Assembly (NCBI RefSeq): GCF_049615385.1
Contig: NZ_JBMZFL010000001.1
Length of the DNA stretch: 64,000 bases
Strand: one strand, 5' to 3'
Source: Aequoribacter sp049615385
GTDB lineage: Bacteria; Pseudomonadota; Gammaproteobacteria; Pseudomonadales; Halieaceae
Under the pieces are notes generated by a model. That model had not been told where the DNA came from, made no database searches, and saw nothing but the letters and a program-made list of their open reading frames with translations. The translations under genes were made by a program, and so were the position numbers. This document shows, in pieces, positions 61,474-64,000 of this stretch (position 1 is its first letter; each line of letters starts with the position of its first letter).

Positions 61474-62136
61474 TTACTGAGCGTGCTCTTGGGGTTGCTC
61501 AGCGGCTAATTGACTCAGGGCAAGAACAGCTTGAGTCCGCGAAAATACACCGAGTTTGCGCATGATCTCTGTCATGTGCGCTTTGATTGTAGCTTCTTTG
61601 ACATTTAACTCGTAGGCAATCTGTTTGTTGAGTAATCCCTCTACAAGCATAGACGAGACTTTGAGTTGTTGTGGTGTGAGCGATGCGATTGCGGCGGCCG
61701 TGTCGATCGTTTCCAATTGTGTCGGGCGGGAGCTGATTGTAAGGTTCGGGTGCAGTCCGGTTTCCCCTTTTAAAACCGCCAGCACACATTGCTCGATCGT
61801 TGTTTTATCCGCTGATTTTTCGATAAACGCAGCGGCTCCAAAGTCCAAAGCTTTTCGAACGGTCGTACTGTGCCCATTGGCTGAAATCATAATAACAGGC
61901 GTTGCGGGAAAATTACCGACAAACCATGACAAGGCCGAAAACCCAATGGCTCCGGGCATGTTCAAGTCGAGTAAAAGCAGTGATAGCTCCGTCTCGCGCT
62001 CAGCCACCTTTTGCAGGGACTCAACATCTGGTACTGATAAAATCTGGTGGTCAGGTAGCAAATCTTTGAGAATGCCGCCAATGGCACCAGAGAAGAGCGG
62101 GTGATCGTCGGCAATTAATATGGTTTTTATTGTCAT
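61474..62136 (-). CDS. LuxR/NarL-family response regulator, CrbR/ErdR-like
   Basis: The 220-residue protein has a receiver domain (about 3-125) with Asp57 as the phosphorylation site in LLLDLNMPG and an acidic pair at ADDHPLF. A C-terminal LuxR helix-turn-helix follows: LTPQQLKVSSMLVEGLLNKQIAYELNVKEATIKAHMTEIMRKLGV, given in part as VKEATIKAHMTEIMRKLG. Convergent pairing with the SLC5-type hybrid kinase suggests it is the CrbR/ErdR partner that switches on acetate genes. Its leader has a terminator-like hairpin at 62177-62203. Confidence 0.9.
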   Translation of the reverse strand: MTIKTILIADDHPLFSGAIGGILKDLLPDHQILSVPDVESLQKVAERETELSLLLLDLNMPGAIGFSALSWFVGNFPATPVIMISANGHSTTVRKALDFGAAAFIEKSADKTTIEQCVLAVLKGETGLHPNLTISSRPTQLETIDTAAAIASLTPQQLKVSSMLVEGLLNKQIAYELNVKEATIKAHMTEIMRKLGVFSRTQAVLALSQLAAEQPQEHAQ

Positions 62137-62176
62137 TAGCCCTAGCCAGTAATTCAGGAGTCATCAAAGTCTACCA

Positions 62177-62203
62177 ATAAAAAGGCCGGGAGCAAGTCCC
62201 GGC
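62177..62203 (-). terminator. Terminator-like hairpin upstream of the response-regulator gene
   Basis: GCCGGGA (62185-62191) and TCCCGGC (62197-62203) form a 7-bp GC stem with a 5-nt loop. On the minus strand it is followed by CCTTTTTATT, as in a factor-independent terminator. It lies 41 bases before the regulator start. A second stem, GGTGGC/GCCACC, lies next to it at 62210-62224. It could attenuate the regulator's transcript or stop antisense transcription. Confidence 0.5.
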
Positions 62204-62406
62204 TAACTGGTGGCATTGCCACCAAGGGCTATGTCATCGAATCAAAGAGTGACTCGACGGGTAAAGTGTAAGCGTCTTTCTTAATTCGTGCAGTCGACTT
62301 TGGTCTAAATTCGCTCAAAATTTGACGAAGGTCTAATAGTCGTCGGTCTTTCTTGCCCTGCAAACTGCCACCGGCGGTAACAACAACCAAAAAAGGGGTA
62401 GAGAAT

Positions 62407-63000
62407 ATGAATAAAAAACGATTGGCTTTGGCTTTAAGCGTACCGTTGCTAAGCGCTCAAATGGCGCTGGCATCGGGTGGTGCTGAGAACGTCGAGTCGC
62501 GTATCAATGCTTTGGAAGCTCAAATTGCGGAGTTGAAAGCCATGCTGGCAGCGACGCAATCGCAAACTGACGCAAACGCCAAAACCTTGCAGACCACGCA
62601 GGTTCAAGCGAGCGAAACAGCGAGCGGCTTAGAAACCGCGGTCGCCACGTTAGACTCCATGAAGGGCAAACTGTCGAACACCGAGTTTGATTATGGCGGC
62701 TTTATCCAGCTAGATAGCATTACCACGACCTATCAGGAGGGTAAGCCTGGTAATCGTCTGATCGATGATTTTTTGGTGGCATCGCTTATTCCTGTGTCGG
62801 GCCCGGGCGCGCAGACCGACAGTTACACCAACACGAACATTCACAACAAGACCTCTCGGGTATTCTTTAAAACCAAAACGCCCACGGACGCGGGAACCAT
62901 CTCGAGCCATGTCGAAATGGACTTTATGCTCAGTGGTGCAGGGGATGAGCGTATCTCGAACTCTTGGAACCCTCGCTTGCGGCATGCTTTTGTGAAATAG
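62407..63000 (+). CDS. DcaP-like outer-membrane channel, N-terminal part, ended by in-frame TAG
   Basis: ATG 62407 (MNKKRLALALSVPLLSAQMALASGG) follows AGGGG and starts a Sec signal (cleavage near LAS). An N-terminal coiled coil (about 27-90, ENVESRINALEAQIAELKAM) and the first barrel strands (DYGGFIQLDSITTTY, RLRHAFVK) are as in DcaP porins of Acinetobacter. The frame stops at TAG 62998-63000, codon 198. The same phase continues at once with DYEPGKSVLAGQTWSTF, the next expected piece. The gene is therefore broken by one base change, or the stop is read through. It sits between the acetate regulator and the DUF4212 symporter gene. Confidence 0.75.
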   Translation: MNKKRLALALSVPLLSAQMALASGGAENVESRINALEAQIAELKAMLAATQSQTDANAKTLQTTQVQASETASGLETAVATLDSMKGKLSNTEFDYGGFIQLDSITTTYQEGKPGNRLIDDFLVASLIPVSGPGAQTDSYTNTNIHNKTSRVFFKTKTPTDAGTISSHVEMDFMLSGAGDERISNSWNPRLRHAFVK

Positions 63001-63057
63001 GACTACGAACCCGGTAAATCGGTACTGGCAGGTCAAACGTGGTCGACCTTCTTCAAC

Positions 63058-63789
63058 GTGGGTGCCTTACCCGGTGTATTAGACTTTGTTGGCCCGGTAG
63101 GGACCTTGTTTAATCGTCAGCCGATGATCCGTTGGACGAACGGGAACTATCAGTTGGCTCTGGAGAATCCGGCGACACGTTTGAATAGTTTGACGGGTAC
63201 ACGCTTGGATGATGCGGAAGCTATGCCGGATATCGTGGTTCGCTACAATGGCGGTGATGGCAGCCATTCGTATTCTTTGGCCGGCGTAATGCGAACCCTT
63301 CAGTATGAAGATCGCAGTAATTTGGCGCTCGAGGGCCAGAACGACAAGGCCATGGGGTACGGTTTGAGCTTGGCGGGTAAGGTTGTCACCGAGGGTAAGA
63401 ACAACCTCAAATACATGTTGAACTATGGCTCTGCTTTGGGTCGTTACTTAGGCCTGAATGCCTTTAACGACGGTTACCTGAATGCCCAAGGGGATATCGA
63501 AATCATCGATCAAACCGCATTAACGCTCGCCTACGAGCACTATTGGACCCCTGAGTGGCGCAGCGTGTTTTCTGCTTCTGTCGCGAGCGCTGACAACCCC
63601 TCGATGGCTGATTACGCCGCTGCCGGCGGTTTGGCCAAACAATATCAGTCGTTCCACGCGAACCTACAGTATTTGCCAGCGCCTGGATTGATGTTAGGCG
63701 GTGAACTGTTGTTCGCCAGCAAGGAGTTGGAAGATGGCCGTGATGGCGACATGAATCGTCTGCAGCTGTCGGTCAAATATGCTTTCTAA
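63058..63789 (+). CDS. DcaP-like outer-membrane channel, C-terminal part, downstream of in-frame TAG
   Basis: In phase with 62407-63000, this frame carries the rest of the DcaP-like barrel. GALPGVLDFVGPVGTLFNRQPMIRW corresponds to the conserved constriction region, and alternating strands lead to LQLSVKYAF with the terminal Phe of outer-membrane proteins. The first usable start (GTG 63058) has no ribosome-binding site, and a product lacking the signal peptide could not reach the outer membrane. The segment only makes sense as part of one 460-residue protein. The full-length form would be a trimeric channel for small carboxylic acids. Confidence 0.75.
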   Translation: MGALPGVLDFVGPVGTLFNRQPMIRWTNGNYQLALENPATRLNSLTGTRLDDAEAMPDIVVRYNGGDGSHSYSLAGVMRTLQYEDRSNLALEGQNDKAMGYGLSLAGKVVTEGKNNLKYMLNYGSALGRYLGLNAFNDGYLNAQGDIEIIDQTALTLAYEHYWTPEWRSVFSASVASADNPSMADYAAAGGLAKQYQSFHANLQYLPAPGLMLGGELLFASKELEDGRDGDMNRLQLSVKYAF

Positions 63790-63810
63790 GACTAAGGTCT
63801 AACAGCGCGT

Positions 63811-63848
63811 GACTGGCTTGAGGGGTAACATCAAGCCAGTCGGGTTTA
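63811..63848 (+). terminator. Hairpin between the DcaP-like gene and the DUF4212 gene
   Basis: GACTGGCTTGA (63811-63821) and TCAAGCCAGTC (63831-63841) form a perfect 11-bp stem with a 9-nt loop, followed by GGGTTTATAA. The weak T tract suggests partial termination, which would separate strong porin expression from the symporter genes that follow. Confidence 0.6.
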
Positions 63849-63867
63849 TAACAACAAGGAGATACTC

Positions 63868-64000
63868 ATGTCCAAATTAACCGATGATCAAGCTCGAGCT
63901 TACTGGAAGCGCAATTTATCGCTGATGGTCAAGCTCATGGTGGTCTGGTTTATCGTCAGCTATGGTTGCGGCATTTTGCTTTTTGATGCCTTAAACGAGA
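63868..64000 (+). CDS. DUF4212 sodium/solute symporter small subunit, partial
   Basis: ATG 63868 is preceded by AAGGAGA. The 44 codons before the window ends read LTDDQARAYWKRNLSLMVKLMVVWFIVSYGCGILLFDALNE in family style, given here by YWKRNLSLMVKLMVVWFIVS. The N-terminal YW-x-x-N motif and first membrane helix are those of DUF4212 proteins. These pair with a VC_2705-type (ActP-like) SLC5 symporter encoded directly downstream, often for acetate or other short acids. The remainder lies outside the window. Confidence 0.85.
   Translation, partial: MSKLTDDQARAYWKRNLSLMVKLMVVWFIVSYGCGILLFDALNE

Noticed and set aside
7209..63000. A reassigned genetic code with TAA or TAG as sense codons
   Set aside because: Many intact genes here end properly at TAA (aceA, pgi) or TAG (hisS, ispG, secF, the MFS gene), so both are normal stops; the two split genes must be explained individually.

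Overview
The window reads as one contiguous piece of a chromosome from a Gram-negative gammaproteobacterium, probably a marine, aerobic heterotroph of the Cellvibrionales/OM60-NOR5 type. The evidence is gene content and order: ndk-rlmN-pilF-ispG-hisS-yfgM-bamB-der, suhB divergent from trmJ-iscS, secDF, single-chain PurL, KatG, MltF, an outer-membrane BtuB system, a 531-residue-type isocitrate lyase and a CrbS/CrbR-type acetate regulator. The placement to order is inference. I recognised no tRNA, rRNA, CRISPR array, insertion sequence, prophage or plasmid gene. Genes are tightly packed, with many 1-4 base stop/start overlaps and several convergent genes that overlap at their 3' ends.

Layout. 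1-4.9 kb: a DUF4440-like protein, a 44-residue lipoprotein, tRNA hydroxylation protein TrhP, an alpha/beta hydrolase, a crotonase and a glutathione transferase. 4.9-9.2 kb: an MFS transporter, a fused TIGR03546/TIGR03545-like membrane protein split by an in-frame TAA, and an exported chorismate mutase-cyclohexadienyl dehydratase fusion. 9.3-15.4 kb: KatG with a signal peptide, a YdcH-like small protein, a GGDEF/EAL protein, a DUF2892 protein and a 2OG-Fe(II) oxygenase. 15.4-23.2 kb: a beta-propeller lipoprotein, SppA, Pgi, TadA and MltF. 23.2-41.0 kb: a housekeeping core of PurL, SecDF, SuhB, TrmJ, IscS, Ndk, RlmN, PilF, IspG, HisS, YfgM, BamB and Der. RodZ is missing from its usual slot, and no iscR or iscU flanks iscS.

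41.0-48.6 kb: a GIN-domain protein, a YtrA-type GntR regulator and an ABC-2 exporter form one operon behind a palindrome that covers a promoter. Then come isocitrate lyase with a highly structured leader, MetY and SstT. 48.6-53.9 kb: a vitamin B12 salvage operon (btuB-cobO-btuC-btuD-btuF, minus strand) behind a cobalamin riboswitch whose output appears to be a hairpin over the btuB ribosome-binding site. 54.1-57.9 kb: a DUF501 protein, DAHP synthase and feoAB behind a good Fur box.

57.9-64.0 kb: an acetate/short-chain-acid module. It holds a CrbS-like symporter-sensor hybrid kinase, a convergent CrbR-like regulator, a DcaP-like outer-membrane channel split by an in-frame TAG, and the start of a DUF4212 symporter subunit. 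Isocitrate lyase 14 kb away fits the same acetate lifestyle.

Most worth a second look: the two genes split by a single in-frame stop with no frameshift, the structured aceA leader, the operator-like palindrome before the GIN/GntR/ABC operon, the B12 riboswitch platform, the exported AroQ-PheC fusion and the secreted KatG.
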